From Falsiruegeria mediterranea M17 (GTDB lineage Bacteria; Pseudomonadota; Alphaproteobacteria; Rhodobacterales; Rhodobacteraceae): a stretch of 64,000 nucleotides of DNA. Position numbers and translations under genes: made by a program. The stretch covers positions 124,001 through 188,000 of the forward strand of contig NZ_ONZG01000007.1 of assembly GCF_900302455.1 (NCBI RefSeq), given 5' to 3'. The notes under the pieces were generated by a model. The model made no database searches and had not been told where the DNA came from. It saw nothing but the letters and a program-made list of their open reading frames with translations. Of this stretch, positions 45,619 to 56,223 are shown piece after piece; the stretch's first letter is position 1, and each line of letters opens with the position of its first letter.

Positions 45619-46608
45619 ATGGCCGCGCGAAAAAGTACAAAGAAACCAAACGTTTCTGCTGAAGAGCTTTTGAATTATTACAAAGAGATGTTGCTGATCC
45701 GCCGATTCGAAGAAAAGGCCGGTCAACTTTATGGCATGGGCCTGATCGGTGGGTTCTGCCACCTCTACATCGGACAAGAAGCCGTTGTTGTCGGCCTTGA
45801 GGCTGCTGCCGAAGAAGGCGACAAACGCATCACATCTTACCGCGATCACGGCCACATGCTGGCCTGTGGCATGGACCCGGGCGGCGTCATGGCCGAGCTG
45901 ACAGGCCGCGAAGGTGGACTGTCCAAAGGCAAGGGCGGCTCGATGCACATGTTCTCGAAAGAGAAGCATTTCTACGGTGGTCACGGTATCGTGGGCGCGC
46001 AGGTACCCCTGGGCGCCGGTTTGGCGTTCGCTGACAAGTACAAGGGCAATGGGCGCGTGACCTTCACCTATTTCGGTGATGGAGCCGCAAACCAGGGCCA
46101 GGTGTACGAGGCGTTCAACATGGCCGCCCTCTGGGATCTGCCGGTGGTCTTCGTGATTGAGAACAACCAATACGCCATGGGTACGGCGCAAGCGCGTTCG
46201 ACCTCGACACCCGACATCTACACCCGTGGCGAGGCGTTCGGCATCCCCGGCGAGGCGGTCGACGGCATGAACGTGCTGGCAGTCAAGGAAGCTGGCGAAA
46301 AGGCGGTGGCGCACTGCCGCTCGGGCAAGGGCCCTTACATCCTGGAAATCAAGACCTACCGCTACCGCGGCCACTCGATGTCGGACCCGGCCAAATACCG
46401 GACCCGCGAAGAGGTGCAGCGCATGCGCGAAGAGCGTGATCCCATTGAACAGGTCCGCTCGATGCTGCTCACCGGTAAGCACGCCAGCGAAGATGACCTC
46501 AAGGCCATCGACAAGGAAATCAAGGACGTGGTGAACGCGGCCGCCGATTTCGCCAAGGAAAGCCCCGAGCCCGCTGTTGAAGAGCTCTGGACAGACATTT
46601 ACGCCTGA
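45619..46608 (+). CDS. pdhA: Pyruvate dehydrogenase E1 component, alpha subunit
   Basis: A 329-residue thiamine-diphosphate enzyme subunit that decarboxylates pyruvate with PdhB. Seen: the TPP-binding motif [31 protein letters not shown] near residue 154 (GDG ... NN) and the phosphorylation-loop-like region [16 protein letters not shown] Lys-rich N-terminus ([11 protein letters not shown]) is unusual but short. The start follows GGAAGGGGGAGA. First gene of pdhA-pdhB-orf-pdhC. Confidence 0.98.
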   Translation: MAARKSTKKPNVSAEELLNYYKEMLLIRRFEEKAGQLYGMGLIGGFCHLYIGQEAVVVGLEAAAEEGDKRITSYRDHGHMLACGMDPGGVMAELTGREGGLSKGKGGSMHMFSKEKHFYGGHGIVGAQVPLGAGLAFADKYKGNGRVTFTYFGDGAANQGQVYEAFNMAALWDLPVVFVIENNQYAMGTAQARSTSTPDIYTRGEAFGIPGEAVDGMNVLAVKEAGEKAVAHCRSGKGPYILEIKTYRYRGHSMSDPAKYRTREEVQRMREERDPIEQVRSMLLTGKHASEDDLKAIDKEIKDVVNAAADFAKESPEPAVEELWTDIYA

Positions 46609-46622
46609 GGGGAAAGATTGAC

Positions 46623-48005
46623 ATGGCAACCGAAATTCTCATGCCCGCCCTGTCGCCGACCATGGAGGAAGGCACGCTGGCCAAATGGCTGGTCAAAGAG
46701 GGCGATACCGTATCCTCGGGCGATATCATGGCCGAGATCGAAACCGACAAGGCCACGATGGAGTTCGAGGCTGTTGACGAAGGGACCATCGGCAAGATCC
46801 TGGTGGCCGAGGGCACCGAAGGGGTCAAGGTGAACACTCCCATCGCGGTGCTGCTCGAAGAAGGCGAAAGCGCCGATGCCATCGTCAGCGCGCCAACAGC
46901 CGCCGCCGCGGGCAACGAGGCGGCCCCCGCAGGAGGCTCCGAGGCGCCCGCCCCTGCCCCTGCCGCAGCGGCCCCCGCCGCTCCGCAGGTTGATCTGACA
47001 CCGGATTGGCCTGAAGGCACCGAAATGAAGCAGCAAACGGTCCGCGAAGCCCTGCGCGACGCCATGGCCGAAGAAATGCGCCGCGACGAAGACGTCTACC
47101 TGATGGGAGAAGAAGTCGCCGAATACCAAGGCGCCTACAAAGTCTCACAAGGGATGCTGGACGAGTTCGGATCCAAGCGCGTCATCGACACACCGATCAC
47201 CGAGCACGGCTTTGCCGGCATTGCCACGGGTTCGGCCATGGCCGGTCTGCGCCCGATCGTCGAATTCATGACATTCAACTTCGCCATGCAGGCGATCGAC
47301 CACATTCTCAACTCGGCCGCCAAGACGCTTTATATGTCCGGTGGTCAGATGGGCGCGCCCATGGTTTTCCGCGGTCCCAACGGCGCCGCCGCCCGTGTTG
47401 GTGCGCAGCACAGCCAGGACTACGCCGCCTGGTACATGCAGATCCCCGGTTTGAAGGTGGTCATGCCCTATTCGGCCTCGGACGCCAAGGGCCTGATGAA
47501 AACCGCCATCCGCGACAACAACCCGGTGGTCTTCCTGGAAAACGAGATCCTCTATGGTCGCTCGTTTGACGTGCCGGTGATGGATGATTTCACCGTGCCG
47601 TTTGGCAAGGCCCGCATCTGGCGCGAAGGTACGGATGTTACCATCGTCTCCTTCGGCATCGGTATGCAATATGCTCTGGAAGCAGCCGACAAACTGGCCG
47701 AAGAGGGCATTTCAGCCGAGGTCATCGACTTGCGCACGCTGCGTCCGATGGACACCGGCTCGATCATCAAATCGGTGATGAAAACCAACCGCTTGGTGAC
47801 AGTTGAAGAAGGCTGGCCGCAAGGCTCCGTTGGCAGCTACATCAGCTCGGTCGTGATGCAGGAAGCCTTCGATTACCTCGACGCGCCCGTCATCAACCTG
47901 ACCGGCAAGGATGTCCCGATGCCCTACGCCGCCAACCTGGAAAAACTGGCGCTGGTGACCACGGACGAGGTGATCGCCGCGGTCAAGCAAGTGACCTACC
48001 GCTGA
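46623..48005 (+). CDS. pdhB: Pyruvate dehydrogenase E1 component, beta subunit with lipoyl domain
   Basis: A 460-residue protein. Residues 1-80 are a lipoyl domain with the lipoylated lysine in ETDKATMEF; an Ala/Pro linker follows (about 88-125), then the E1-beta body with the pyrimidine and C-terminal transketolase domains. A lipoyl domain on E1-beta is a hallmark of alphaproteobacterial PDH. The first 80 residues are nearly the same as those of PdhC. It starts 14 bp after pdhA. Confidence 0.98.
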   Translation: MATEILMPALSPTMEEGTLAKWLVKEGDTVSSGDIMAEIETDKATMEFEAVDEGTIGKILVAEGTEGVKVNTPIAVLLEEGESADAIVSAPTAAAAGNEAAPAGGSEAPAPAPAAAAPAAPQVDLTPDWPEGTEMKQQTVREALRDAMAEEMRRDEDVYLMGEEVAEYQGAYKVSQGMLDEFGSKRVIDTPITEHGFAGIATGSAMAGLRPIVEFMTFNFAMQAIDHILNSAAKTLYMSGGQMGAPMVFRGPNGAAARVGAQHSQDYAAWYMQIPGLKVVMPYSASDAKGLMKTAIRDNNPVVFLENEILYGRSFDVPVMDDFTVPFGKARIWREGTDVTIVSFGIGMQYALEAADKLAEEGISAEVIDLRTLRPMDTGSIIKSVMKTNRLVTVEEGWPQGSVGSYISSVVMQEAFDYLDAPVINLTGKDVPMPYAANLEKLALVTTDEVIAAVKQVTYR

Positions 48006-48009
48006 TCGG

Positions 48010-48270
48010 ATGGAGGTTCGGGGTCGTGATCCAGGAACCGAATGTTACCGTGTCACCCATGATGTGGATGGGCACACTGTGACAGCTCTGGTTCCTGAAC
48101 GACTGGCCGCCGACCTTCGCCTTTTCGGCTCCAGGCCCTCACATCAGATGGCATACGTCTGGATGACCGAGAACAAAGACAAGATCGAAGCCGCAATCGC
48201 CAAACTGGCGCGCGGCAAGGGGGCTCCCCGGCCCCCATTTGACCAAATCACATTGATTGAGGAGCGCTGA
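48010..48270 (+). CDS. Small protein encoded inside the pdh operon, unknown function
   Basis: An 86-residue protein between pdhB (4 bp upstream) and pdhC (start 1 bp after its stop), so it is certainly in the operon. It has no signal or membrane segment. The N-terminal part ([28 protein letters not shown]) looks like a small beta domain, and the rest is helical with a basic centre. I do not recognise a family. Its tight fit suggests a regulator or assembly factor of the complex (inference). Confidence 0.75.
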   Translation: MEVRGRDPGTECYRVTHDVDGHTVTALVPERLAADLRLFGSRPSHQMAYVWMTENKDKIEAAIAKLARGKGAPRPPFDQITLIEER

Positions 48271-48271
48271 C

Positions 48272-49579
48272 ATGCCCACCGAAATCCTGATGCCTGCCCT
48301 CTCCCCCACGATGGAGGAAGGCACCCTGGCCAAATGGCTCGTCAAGGAAGGCGACACCGTTGCCTCGGGCGACCTGCTGGCCGAGATTGAAACCGACAAG
48401 GCCACGATGGAGTTCGAAGCCGTCGACGAAGGCACCGTCGGCAAAATCCTGGTCGCCGAAGGCACCGAAGGCGTCAAGGTCAACACCCTTATCGCTATCC
48501 TGCTCGAAGACGGCGAAAGTTCTGACGACATCGGCGCCTCGCCAGCGGCTGCCCCCGCAGCCGCCGCGGGCAACGAGGCGGCCCCCACAGGGGGCTCCGA
48601 GGCGCCCGCCCCTGTGGCCAGTCCGGCCCCGGCCGCTCCGGTCAAAGCTGACGGTGGCCGCATCTTCGCCTCACCGCTTGCCCGCCGCATCGCAGGTCAA
48701 AAGGGCCTCGATCTGACACAGATCACCGGCTCCGGCCCGCATGGTCGCATCGTCAAGGCAGACGTCGAAGGCGCCACCGCAACGGCTCCCGCCCCGACGC
48801 CAGCCGCTGCTGCGCCTTCGGCCGCTCCAGCCGCAGCTCCTGCAACAGGCCCCTCGGCCGATATGGTCGCCCGGATGTACGAAGGTCGGGAGTACGAAGA
48901 AATCTCGCTCGACGGCATGCGCAAGACCATTGCAGCGCGCCTGTCCGAAGCCAAGCAGACCATCCCGCATTTCTACCTGCGCCGCGACATTCAGCTGGAT
49001 GCACTGCTCAAATTCCGCAGCCAGCTCAACAAGCAGCTCGAAGGGCGCGGCGTCAAACTGAGCGTCAACGACTTCATCATCAAGGCCGTGGCCAACGCTT
49101 TGCAGCAGGTCCCCGAATGCAATGCCGTTTGGGCTGGTGACCGCGTGTTGCAACTGAAGCCCTCTGACGTGGCAGTTGCCGTTGCGATCGAAGGCGGCCT
49201 CTTTACCCCAGTCCTGCAAGATGCCGATACCAAATCCTTGTCAGCACTTTCGACCGAGATGAAAGACCTGGCAGGACGCGCCCGCGACCGCAAATTGGCG
49301 CCGCATGAATACCAAGGCGGCACATTTGCGATCTCGAACCTGGGCATGTTCGGCATCGACAATTTCGATGCCATCGTGAACCCGCCACACGCCGGTATCC
49401 TGGCCGTCGGCACCGGCGTCAAAAAGCCGGTTGTCGGCGCGGATGGCGAGCTGACCGTCGCAACAGTCATGTCGGTCACCATGTCAGTTGACCACCGCGT
49501 CATCGACGGCGCGCTTGGGGCAAACCTGCTCAAAGCCATCGTCGAAAACCTGGAAAACCCGATGATGATGCTGGCCTGA
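48272..49579 (+). CDS. pdhC: Pyruvate dehydrogenase E2, dihydrolipoyl acetyltransferase
   Basis: A 435-residue protein. An N-terminal lipoyl domain (lysine in ETDKATMEF) is followed by an Ala/Pro linker, a peripheral-subunit-binding domain (near 130-165, [29 protein letters not shown]), a second linker and the catalytic acyltransferase domain. The catalytic [13 protein letters not shown] motif is near residue 405. It forms the core of the complex and moves acetyl to CoA. ATG 48272 follows GAGGAGCGCTGAC. Confidence 0.98.
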   Translation: MPTEILMPALSPTMEEGTLAKWLVKEGDTVASGDLLAEIETDKATMEFEAVDEGTVGKILVAEGTEGVKVNTLIAILLEDGESSDDIGASPAAAPAAAAGNEAAPTGGSEAPAPVASPAPAAPVKADGGRIFASPLARRIAGQKGLDLTQITGSGPHGRIVKADVEGATATAPAPTPAAAAPSAAPAAAPATGPSADMVARMYEGREYEEISLDGMRKTIAARLSEAKQTIPHFYLRRDIQLDALLKFRSQLNKQLEGRGVKLSVNDFIIKAVANALQQVPECNAVWAGDRVLQLKPSDVAVAVAIEGGLFTPVLQDADTKSLSALSTEMKDLAGRARDRKLAPHEYQGGTFAISNLGMFGIDNFDAIVNPPHAGILAVGTGVKKPVVGADGELTVATVMSVTMSVDHRVIDGALGANLLKAIVENLENPMMMLA

Positions 49580-49601
49580 ACTGCATTCGCGTCCCCGTCT
49601 C

Positions 49602-49634
49602 AAAGGCGGTCTGAATCCACAGGCCGCCTTTATT
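49602..49634 (+). terminator. Terminator after pdhC
   Basis: AAAGGCGGTCT-GAATCCAC-AGGCCGCCTTT followed by ATT: an 11-bp stem with one wobble, about 20 bp past the pdhC stop. Confidence 0.8.
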
Positions 49635-49973
49635 CGTGCCGGAACACACAGCGGCATCCAGGAAACGCCAAAAAGAACAAAAGCGGGGGTGCGCTCCCGC
49701 GCCCGAGCCGACCTGACTGCGTCAGCTCGACTATGGCCTTGGGCCGAGCGCCGTGCCTATGGCTCGGCGCGGGCGCTTGGGATCCATGTCGCGCATCGTC
49801 TTGAGCTGATAGGCTTCCATTGTCTTTGCCGCGCTGACCAGATGGACCTGATCGCCAGCGGCCGACCGCAGCGATGCATTACCCAACGGGGTGGCGGTTT
49901 TTCATCAGAAAAGACAACGACGCCGGGAGCATTCCCTTGACGGGTCATACCCAAATAGAACCTACCGGAAGTT
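49635..49973. other. Intergenic region after pdhC, possible tiny minus-strand ORF
   Basis: About 340 bases. On the minus strand a short frame ending at TAG 49731 reads MEAYQLKTMRDMDPKRPRR and onward to a basic C-terminus; it is only about 29 codons from ATG 49820 and about 55 if an upstream TTG is used. The sequence looks protein-like, but there is no good ribosome binding site, so I do not call a gene. Confidence 0.3.
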
Positions 49974-50786
49974 TCAGCCAGCAACAGGTCCCAACATGTG
50001 GTCCATGCTCACGGACGGTTGTTCACAACCCGCTTCGCCCACGATCTTGGCTGGAATGCCCGCCACGGTCTTGCAGGGCGGCACTTCGGAAAGCACCACC
50101 GAACCGGCGGCAATGCGGCTGCAATGCCCCACGCGGATGTTACCCAGAACCTTGGCTCCGGCCCCGATCAACACGCCGTCCTCGATCTTGGGATGACGGT
50201 CTTCTTCTTCCTTGCCGGTCCCGCCAAGCGTCACCGAATGCAACATCGAGACATTGTCGCCCACCACCGCCGTTTCACCGATGACGATGGAATGGGCATG
50301 GTCGATCATGATCCCTCGCCCGATGCGTGCGCCCGGGTGAATGTCGATGCCGAAAATCTCGGAAATCCGCATCTGGAAGAAGTAGGCCAAATCTCGTTTG
50401 CCCTGGCTCCACAGCCAATGACCAACGCGATACCCCTGCATCGCCTGGTACCCTTTGAAGTACAGAATTGGCTGCAACAGACGATAGCAGGCCGGATCGC
50501 GTTCATAGACCGCCACCAGGTCCGCGCGCGCCGCTTCGACCAGATCAGGGTTCTCTTGATACGCTGTATCCGCAATTTCGCGCAGGACAACCATCGACAT
50601 CTCGTTCGAGGCCAGCTTGGCCGCAATACGATACGACAGTGCCTTTTCCAGCGATTTGTGATGGAGGATACAAGCATGGACCAACCCGCCCATCAGGGGC
50701 TCGGAACGAACTGCTTCCTGAGCTTCGGTGGTAATCTGATCCCAAACCGGATCAACCGTCGAAATCTTAGCGCGTGTTTCTACCAT
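49974..50786 (-). CDS. cysE: Serine O-acetyltransferase
   Basis: A 270-residue enzyme that acetylates serine as the first step of cysteine synthesis. Seen: the N-terminal helical domain and the C-terminal hexapeptide-repeat beta-helix (IHPGARIGRGIMIDHAHSIVIGETAVVGDNVSML, GGTGKEEEDRHPKI, VLGNIRVGHCSRIAAGSVVL). The His in MIDHAHSIVIG and the Asp in the DRHP loop are catalytic. ATG 50786 is chosen; the longer upstream frame lacks support. Activity in this family is normally inhibited by cysteine. It lies downstream of the GTA cluster on the same strand but behind a terminator. Confidence 0.96.
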   Translation of the reverse strand: MVETRAKISTVDPVWDQITTEAQEAVRSEPLMGGLVHACILHHKSLEKALSYRIAAKLASNEMSMVVLREIADTAYQENPDLVEAARADLVAVYERDPACYRLLQPILYFKGYQAMQGYRVGHWLWSQGKRDLAYFFQMRISEIFGIDIHPGARIGRGIMIDHAHSIVIGETAVVGDNVSMLHSVTLGGTGKEEEDRHPKIEDGVLIGAGAKVLGNIRVGHCSRIAAGSVVLSEVPPCKTVAGIPAKIVGEAGCEQPSVSMDHMLGPVAG

Positions 50787-50913
50787 GGCTCGATGTCCTA
50801 GAGTTGTGCGAGATACCTTATGTAACGCACAATACCATCCCCGCAAAGGGATGGGTCATGAAATAAATTGACCCAAGCGATCACAGTTTGAAAAGGTTTC
50901 CGAAAATCAACAG

Positions 50914-50943
50914 GGCGGGCGCCAAGCGAAAAAGGCGCCCGCC
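50914..50943 (-). terminator. Hairpin closing the GTA cluster
   Basis: GGCGGGCGCC and GGCGCCCGCC form a perfect 10-bp stem with a 10-base loop, just past the stop of GTA gene 15. On the minus strand it is followed by CTGTTGATTTTC, a modest T-run. Confidence 0.7.
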
Positions 50944-50960
50944 TTGGATTTGCGCCAGCT

Positions 50961-53900
50961 CTATGCAGGCAAGTCGACCCGGGTTATCGGCCCAGCCCCA
51001 TAGCGCGACGAAACCTGCGCCACCTCAATGGCCAGCGGCGCGCCAGAAGCATCCGAGGCTTGCTGCGCCGCGGTATAGGTCCACTCTGATGAGCCGACCG
51101 TGGTTTCGCGCACCACCGTGGCGCCCTCCATCACACGCACCAGATAGCTTTCGCTTTCCTCACCCAACGGAACATCCAGCCCCGACCAGTCGTCCCCTTC
51201 GATCCGGGTGCGGCGAATCCAACTGACGCCAATACCGCCCGAGCTGTCCTTGACCGCGCGCAGGTGCGTTGGTGCATAGGGCCGCAATCCGTTGCCGTCA
51301 AAGGCCTCGATCCGATGCAGATAGGACGGGTCGTCATAACCGCGCCGGGCCGGACCAATGCGATAGTGCCGCGCGATACGCCGCTGTGCACTTTTCAACG
51401 GGATCTGGTCCACGCGCCCATCAAGCAGTACGAATACCGATCCTTCCGGCCACACATCAGGCATCAGGGCATCTGTGCCCGCCTGCCCCCGCAACCTATC
51501 TTTCAGGACATAGGTCTTGGGTCCGACCAGTTCAGCGGTTTGGAACTGAAACAATTCCCAATTGTCACTCGAACCATCACCGATGGCACAAAGGTTGGCA
51601 CCACCCAGAACAGCCTCGAGCGTTTTGCTTTCCAGATCACCCGAGATAAGTTTCACCTGCAACCCGTCGCCCTGATCCCAAAGCCCTGGGGCGGCTTTGC
51701 GTAAAGCCGTCTGGGTCGTGCCGACCACGGCCCGCGCCGCAACAACCTCGTCCAGCACATAATCCGCATCGCTGCCTGACGAATAAATTGCCGCCGTCCC
51801 CGGCCACGGATCTGCCGTGACTGCGATATGCGGGGTGTGAGGTTCCTCATCGCCGCTGAGCAGGGGCAAATCCAGGAAGTACGGCAAAACCGGCAACGGC
51901 GGCACAAACTCACGCAAGGTGGGTTGATCGTCGGCCATTTCGAACGGCTCATAAAGCTTGGACTCGGTGCGCACCGCATCGATCAACTGGCTGTCCGACT
52001 GCTCGACCCGATCAATCCGGTACAGACCAGGTTCGACAACCTGTGTGCCATCCAACTCGACGACATCGCCCGCGCCCAAATCCAGCTTCGACAATGGCAA
52101 GGCAAAGCGTACCTTGTCGCGCGATACCCGCGCTTCGGCCAGCCAACGCTCAACAGTCTGACGCCCGTCGGCGCGCGACATGGCCAGGGGAAACTCGCTG
52201 GTCGACACAGCGTGTGTCGCGTCGTCGGCCAAGACCGCCTCTTCCGAGACCACATCGTGATCCGCCCCGGCCTGCACAAAGCGCAAACGCACGCGACCAC
52301 TCATTTCGGCCTCTGCATCCCGGCTGTGTTCGACCGAAGCCGAGAGATCACCTGAGACGGCAAAGTCATCGTCTGCGATCTTGACTGATTGGCGCAAGCC
52401 ACGCGGCACGAATTGCAATTTGCCGTCCCGGTCAATCGCATCAAAGCCGTATTTCAGCATAAGAGGTTGCAGCGCCGACCGCGCATCCCCCACCGCGTCC
52501 AGGGTATAGCCTATGACGATGCCGTGCAGCTCGCTGACGTCAAAGGCTGTCAGCCCGGATCGGCGACAAATCTCGGACACAACCGAGGCCAAAGTCCGGC
52601 TGCCGCTGCGTCCGTTGAGCCAATGCCCACGCGAGTAGTTTTCCCCATCGCTCCAAAGTTTGGCATTGTTTGGAAACGCCGGATAGGGTCGCGCGTCCCA
52701 AGACCAAACAAAGGCATTGCTCATGTCGATCATCGAACCATCGTATGCGCTGGACGACGGATTGTTGGCAGCGTCGGACCAATACCTCAGCATGACCCGC
52801 AGATATTGATGTTGGATCAGATCGTCGCGGAAGCCGTTCGAGAAGTGCGGCAAGCTCGATTCAGACGACTTCGGATCAAGGAACTTGTTGGGCTGGTTGG
52901 TGCCCTTGTCCACAGCCGCGCATCCCAACTCTGTGAACCAGATCGGTTTTGATTGCGGCACCCAATCGGTCGCTTGGGCCTGACGCACCCCGTCTATACG
53001 CTCGTGGTGGGTATTCGACCACCAACCGCGCAAGTCCTTGTAACGCCAGATCCAGGGCTCCTGATGGGCCTGATCTTCGATCGTGGTGCGGATCTGGGCC
53101 GCACGTGCCTCGGGCGAGTGATAGTACCAATCGAACCCCTCGCCGCCTTCGATGTTGGCGGCCAGATAGCCCTCGTCATAGATGCTTTTCCAACCTGCTT
53201 GAGCATCGCGATGATCCTCATCATCGCGCCAATCCGACAGCGGCATGTAGTTGTCGATGCCGATGAAATCGATGTTGTCATCGGCCCACAGCGGGTCCAG
53301 GTTGAAGTATCGGCTGCCCGGCTCTGAAGCGGGCTGATAGCCGAAGTATTCGGACCAATCCGCTGCGTATCCGATTTTGGTCTCAGCCCCCAGCAAGGCA
53401 CGGGCCTGCGCGGCCAGGTTCTTCAACGCCGCAACCATTGGAAAGCCACTCGCGCCCCGGATCTGGGTCAGTCCACGCAGCTCGGAACCGATGCAAAAGG
53501 ACGCAACGCCGCCTGCCGCCGCGCAGAGTGCGGCATAATGAAGGATGAACCGGCTAAAGGTCCACTCGTTCGGCCCGACATAGTTCACAACGCCATCGCC
53601 AACGGTGAAATCGGCCGCCGAGGCCGTGCCCACAAAGGCGGCGACCTGCGCATCAGCATCAGCGGTCTTGTCGGGGCTGCCGTCTTGTCCCGGAGCCTTG
53701 CTCAGGGTGATCCGGCCGCGCCAGGGCAATTTCGCTTGGTTGTCCGCCGTGCTCCAGGGATCGGGCAGACCGTTGTCTTCCAATTGATCCATCAGGATGA
53801 ACGGGTAGAACATCACCCGCTTGCCACCGTCGTTGAGGTGACGGATCGCCTCGACCACCGAGGCATCCGCAGGCGTCGCACCATAGACCGGGCGGTCGTC

Positions 53901-54893
53901 GACCCGCGCGACTTCCTTGGCGTTCCCTCGCGCCAGGCCGGCGACCGTCCAGGGCATGTTGATCCCTTCGATGGTCTTCTTCCCAACCTTGGGTTCCAGC
54001 TCACAAGACCCGCACCGCAGGTCGCCCCCGAACCAGGACACGACCAGAGAGGCCGCCTGACATCCCGGCAGTTCATCCGACAGCGCATCCATCGAGGTCA
54101 CAAAATCGCTTTTACCCGAGGGGGAGTTCACATTGGCCGCCCAAGTGCTGCCAGGACCGTCAGAATAATTCACCTGCGAGGTCGCCAACGCATATTCACC
54201 CGTGCCCGGAATGATCGCAACGCCCTGCACTGCTCGCGCAACCCCATCTGCAAACGCCAGATCATCCCGCTGCTCTTGCCGGACCACCTCGAAGGAAAAC
54301 TGAGGCACTCGGTTGCCAAACTGATCAAGCGGCAAATCTTCGAGGACCACATAAGCCGTGCCGCGATAAGCCGGAACCTGCCCCTCGCCCTCGACGGCCT
54401 CGATCACAGGGTCTGGCAGTTGATCCATCGAACCGGGATAGACCCGCATGTTCAGATCGTCGACGGCCACCTCTTCACCATCCGCCCAGACCCGACCAAT
54501 CGACGCGATCTCGCCTTCGCAGATGGCAACCGCCAGCGAAACGCTATAGCTGAAGGTGGTCGTCTTTGGTTGCGGGCGCGAGCCTTTGCCCCCGCCACCG
54601 GTTGTGGTCGAAGTCTCTTTGAAATCCGAGGCCCAGATCACTTGACCACCGGCGCGCACGCGCCCAAAAACCCGCGCGACCGAGGCCCCCTCGCCGGTTT
54701 GCGTCAGGCGAAAACGATCGACGCGACCGGTTTCAACAGCCGCGCCGCCGCTCCCCAGCAAACGCTGATCGATCACACGGCCAACCGTCGCACCAACGGC
54801 GCGCCCGACAATGCCGGTGGCAATGCCCGCGACCGTGCCGCCAACCGAACCGCCAAGTGCGGCCCCTGCCGCAGAAAGAAGAATGGTCGCCAT
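50961..54893 (-). CDS. GTA host-specificity/tail fibre protein (gp15, megatron)
   Basis: A 1310-residue protein, the last and largest gene of RcGTA-type clusters. Seen: an N-terminal Gly/Ala-rich hydrophobic stretch (ILLSAAGAALGGSVGGTVAGI), then the GTA TIM-barrel-like domain (about 420-720, with CIGSELRGLTQI, IDFIGIDNYMPLSDW and IWFTELGCAAVDKG). The phage-tail hub region and a C-terminal receptor-binding part follow. It forms the central baseplate and touches the recipient cell (established for RcGTA). Its start overlaps the gp14 stop by one base (TGATG). Confidence 0.95.
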   Translation of the reverse strand: MATILLSAAGAALGGSVGGTVAGIATGIVGRAVGATVGRVIDQRLLGSGGAAVETGRVDRFRLTQTGEGASVARVFGRVRAGGQVIWASDFKETSTTTGGGGKGSRPQPKTTTFSYSVSLAVAICEGEIASIGRVWADGEEVAVDDLNMRVYPGSMDQLPDPVIEAVEGEGQVPAYRGTAYVVLEDLPLDQFGNRVPQFSFEVVRQEQRDDLAFADGVARAVQGVAIIPGTGEYALATSQVNYSDGPGSTWAANVNSPSGKSDFVTSMDALSDELPGCQAASLVVSWFGGDLRCGSCELEPKVGKKTIEGINMPWTVAGLARGNAKEVARVDDRPVYGATPADASVVEAIRHLNDGGKRVMFYPFILMDQLEDNGLPDPWSTADNQAKLPWRGRITLSKAPGQDGSPDKTADADAQVAAFVGTASAADFTVGDGVVNYVGPNEWTFSRFILHYAALCAAAGGVASFCIGSELRGLTQIRGASGFPMVAALKNLAAQARALLGAETKIGYAADWSEYFGYQPASEPGSRYFNLDPLWADDNIDFIGIDNYMPLSDWRDDEDHRDAQAGWKSIYDEGYLAANIEGGEGFDWYYHSPEARAAQIRTTIEDQAHQEPWIWRYKDLRGWWSNTHHERIDGVRQAQATDWVPQSKPIWFTELGCAAVDKGTNQPNKFLDPKSSESSLPHFSNGFRDDLIQHQYLRVMLRYWSDAANNPSSSAYDGSMIDMSNAFVWSWDARPYPAFPNNAKLWSDGENYSRGHWLNGRSGSRTLASVVSEICRRSGLTAFDVSELHGIVIGYTLDAVGDARSALQPLMLKYGFDAIDRDGKLQFVPRGLRQSVKIADDDFAVSGDLSASVEHSRDAEAEMSGRVRLRFVQAGADHDVVSEEAVLADDATHAVSTSEFPLAMSRADGRQTVERWLAEARVSRDKVRFALPLSKLDLGAGDVVELDGTQVVEPGLYRIDRVEQSDSQLIDAVRTESKLYEPFEMADDQPTLREFVPPLPVLPYFLDLPLLSGDEEPHTPHIAVTADPWPGTAAIYSSGSDADYVLDEVVAARAVVGTTQTALRKAAPGLWDQGDGLQVKLISGDLESKTLEAVLGGANLCAIGDGSSDNWELFQFQTAELVGPKTYVLKDRLRGQAGTDALMPDVWPEGSVFVLLDGRVDQIPLKSAQRRIARHYRIGPARRGYDDPSYLHRIEAFDGNGLRPYAPTHLRAVKDSSGGIGVSWIRRTRIEGDDWSGLDVPLGEESESYLVRVMEGATVVRETTVGSSEWTYTAAQQASDASGAPLAIEVAQVSSRYGAGPITRVDLPA

Positions 54894-55336
54894 CAGTTAC
54901 CCTCCAGTGGAAATTTGAAACGCGTGACCAGCCGCTTGGACCACGGCAGGCTCAAGCGGCTTTCGACCACGCCGTGGCCGGAATAGGCATGCACAAATCG
55001 GGCGTTCTCGGCCTCGGTGACGATGCCCACATGTTTGGCAACCGATCCCTGTCGCATGCGAAAAAGCAGGACATCGCCCGCCTCGATCCCACCCGTGCGA
55101 ACCTCGGTCAAATGCTTACAGGCCGCGGCCCACATCAGTTCCTCGCCCTGTGGCTCGGACCAGTCCATCGAATAGGCCGGAACCTGCTCGGGCTCTTGCC
55201 CGAACAGTTCCCGCCAAACCCCGCGCACCAACCCCAGGCAATCGCTGCCGGCCCCCTTGGTCGAGGCCTGGTGCACATACGGCGTGCCGATCCAGGATCT
55301 GGCGACCGAGACGATCTTGTTTTGCTCAGGTGTCAC
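54893..55336 (-). CDS. GTA NlpC/P60 cell-wall peptidase (gp14)
   Basis: A 147-residue tail-tip peptidase that opens recipient peptidoglycan during DNA delivery. I take GTG 55336, which shares the bases GTGA with the stop of gp13; the longer frame to 55453 is unlikely. Seen: WIGTPYVHQASTKGAGSDCLGLVRG with the catalytic Cys, and KHVGIVTE with the catalytic His, as in NlpC/P60 enzymes. Confidence 0.92.
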   Translation of the reverse strand: MTPEQNKIVSVARSWIGTPYVHQASTKGAGSDCLGLVRGVWRELFGQEPEQVPAYSMDWSEPQGEELMWAAACKHLTEVRTGGIEAGDVLLFRMRQGSVAKHVGIVTEAENARFVHAYSGHGVVESRLSLPWSKRLVTRFKFPLEGN

Positions 55337-56223
55337 CGCAGGCTCCCCCCGGTGTTGCGACCGGTTTGCTTGGGAACAGCCATCACCCAGTCTTCGGTCG
55401 GGATATCGGGAAAGCCCTGAAAGTTCAGCAAGTTGTTGAATTTCAACCGGCAAGTTTCCATCCGCTTGTCGCAGCCTGCTAAAAGTTTGACGCTATCGCC
55501 CGCTTGCAAGCCACCACGCATCGGCTCCCACAGGTGAATGACACGGGTTGCCCCATCTGTCACATCGCGTTTTATTAGACCCCATAGCCCCTTGGCCGAG
55601 CCCGACAGAACACTCAATCGGCCGCGCTCGAACCAGCAAGGCTCGAACCCAGGCAGTTCATTCCAGCGTAGAACCAAACCATTTTCGATGACCTCAACCT
55701 CACGTTCGACCGTGTAACCGGGTGCGCTGGTATCAAACTGGCAAGACCCATCGCCCAAAACCGCAGTACAGGGTTTCTGAAAGATCCGACCCGTTGGCTG
55801 GTTCAAGGCCTCAGTCAAGCCACGCAACTCGGCCTGAAATGCATTGCCCGACCGCCGCAACTCGCCAATCGTGCCGCGAAACTGCAGCCAGCGCATATCC
55901 GTGTCGTCCCAGTTGACCAACCAGGCCTTGACCTCGGCCCCGTCGAAACGCCCCGCCTCGATATCCTCGGCCTTGACCGAGATATCACTGATCGCGCCCA
56001 AGGCTTCGGTATTGTCCACCGACAAGCCGGTGCTTTGCTCGACCGCCAGAGCGGTCAGGCCCGTATCAGCCTTGAAATCCAAACCGTCAAAACTCAATGT
56101 CCGGTCGTGATCTGTGAACCCGTATTCCTGCCCATCCGTCCGACGAATGGCCCAGCATCGCGCCAGAGTCGTCAACCCGGTCTGCAGATGTGATTTGAAA
56201 CGTTCATCCATTGGTCTGCTCAC
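55333..56223 (-). CDS. GTA baseplate hub protein, DUF2163 (gp13)
   Basis: A 296-residue protein of the DUF2163/phage_BR0599 family. Seen: LARCWAIRRTDGQEYGFTDHD at the start and the C-terminal Cys-containing CDKRMETCRLKFNNLLNFQGFP, typical of the BR0599 domain, which binds an iron-sulfur cluster in related hubs. It joins the tail tube to the baseplate. It overlaps gp12 and gp14 by 4 bp each. Confidence 0.93.
   Translation of the reverse strand: MSRPMDERFKSHLQTGLTTLARCWAIRRTDGQEYGFTDHDRTLSFDGLDFKADTGLTALAVEQSTGLSVDNTEALGAISDISVKAEDIEAGRFDGAEVKAWLVNWDDTDMRWLQFRGTIGELRRSGNAFQAELRGLTEALNQPTGRIFQKPCTAVLGDGSCQFDTSAPGYTVEREVEVIENGLVLRWNELPGFEPCWFERGRLSVLSGSAKGLWGLIKRDVTDGATRVIHLWEPMRGGLQAGDSVKLLAGCDKRMETCRLKFNNLLNFQGFPDIPTEDWVMAVPKQTGRNTGGSLR

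Noticed and set aside
53538-54986. 482-codon plus-strand ORF
   Set aside because: It lies opposite GTA gp15, whose frame is well supported; the translation is low-complexity Arg/Gly/His-rich, as shadows of GC-rich genes are.
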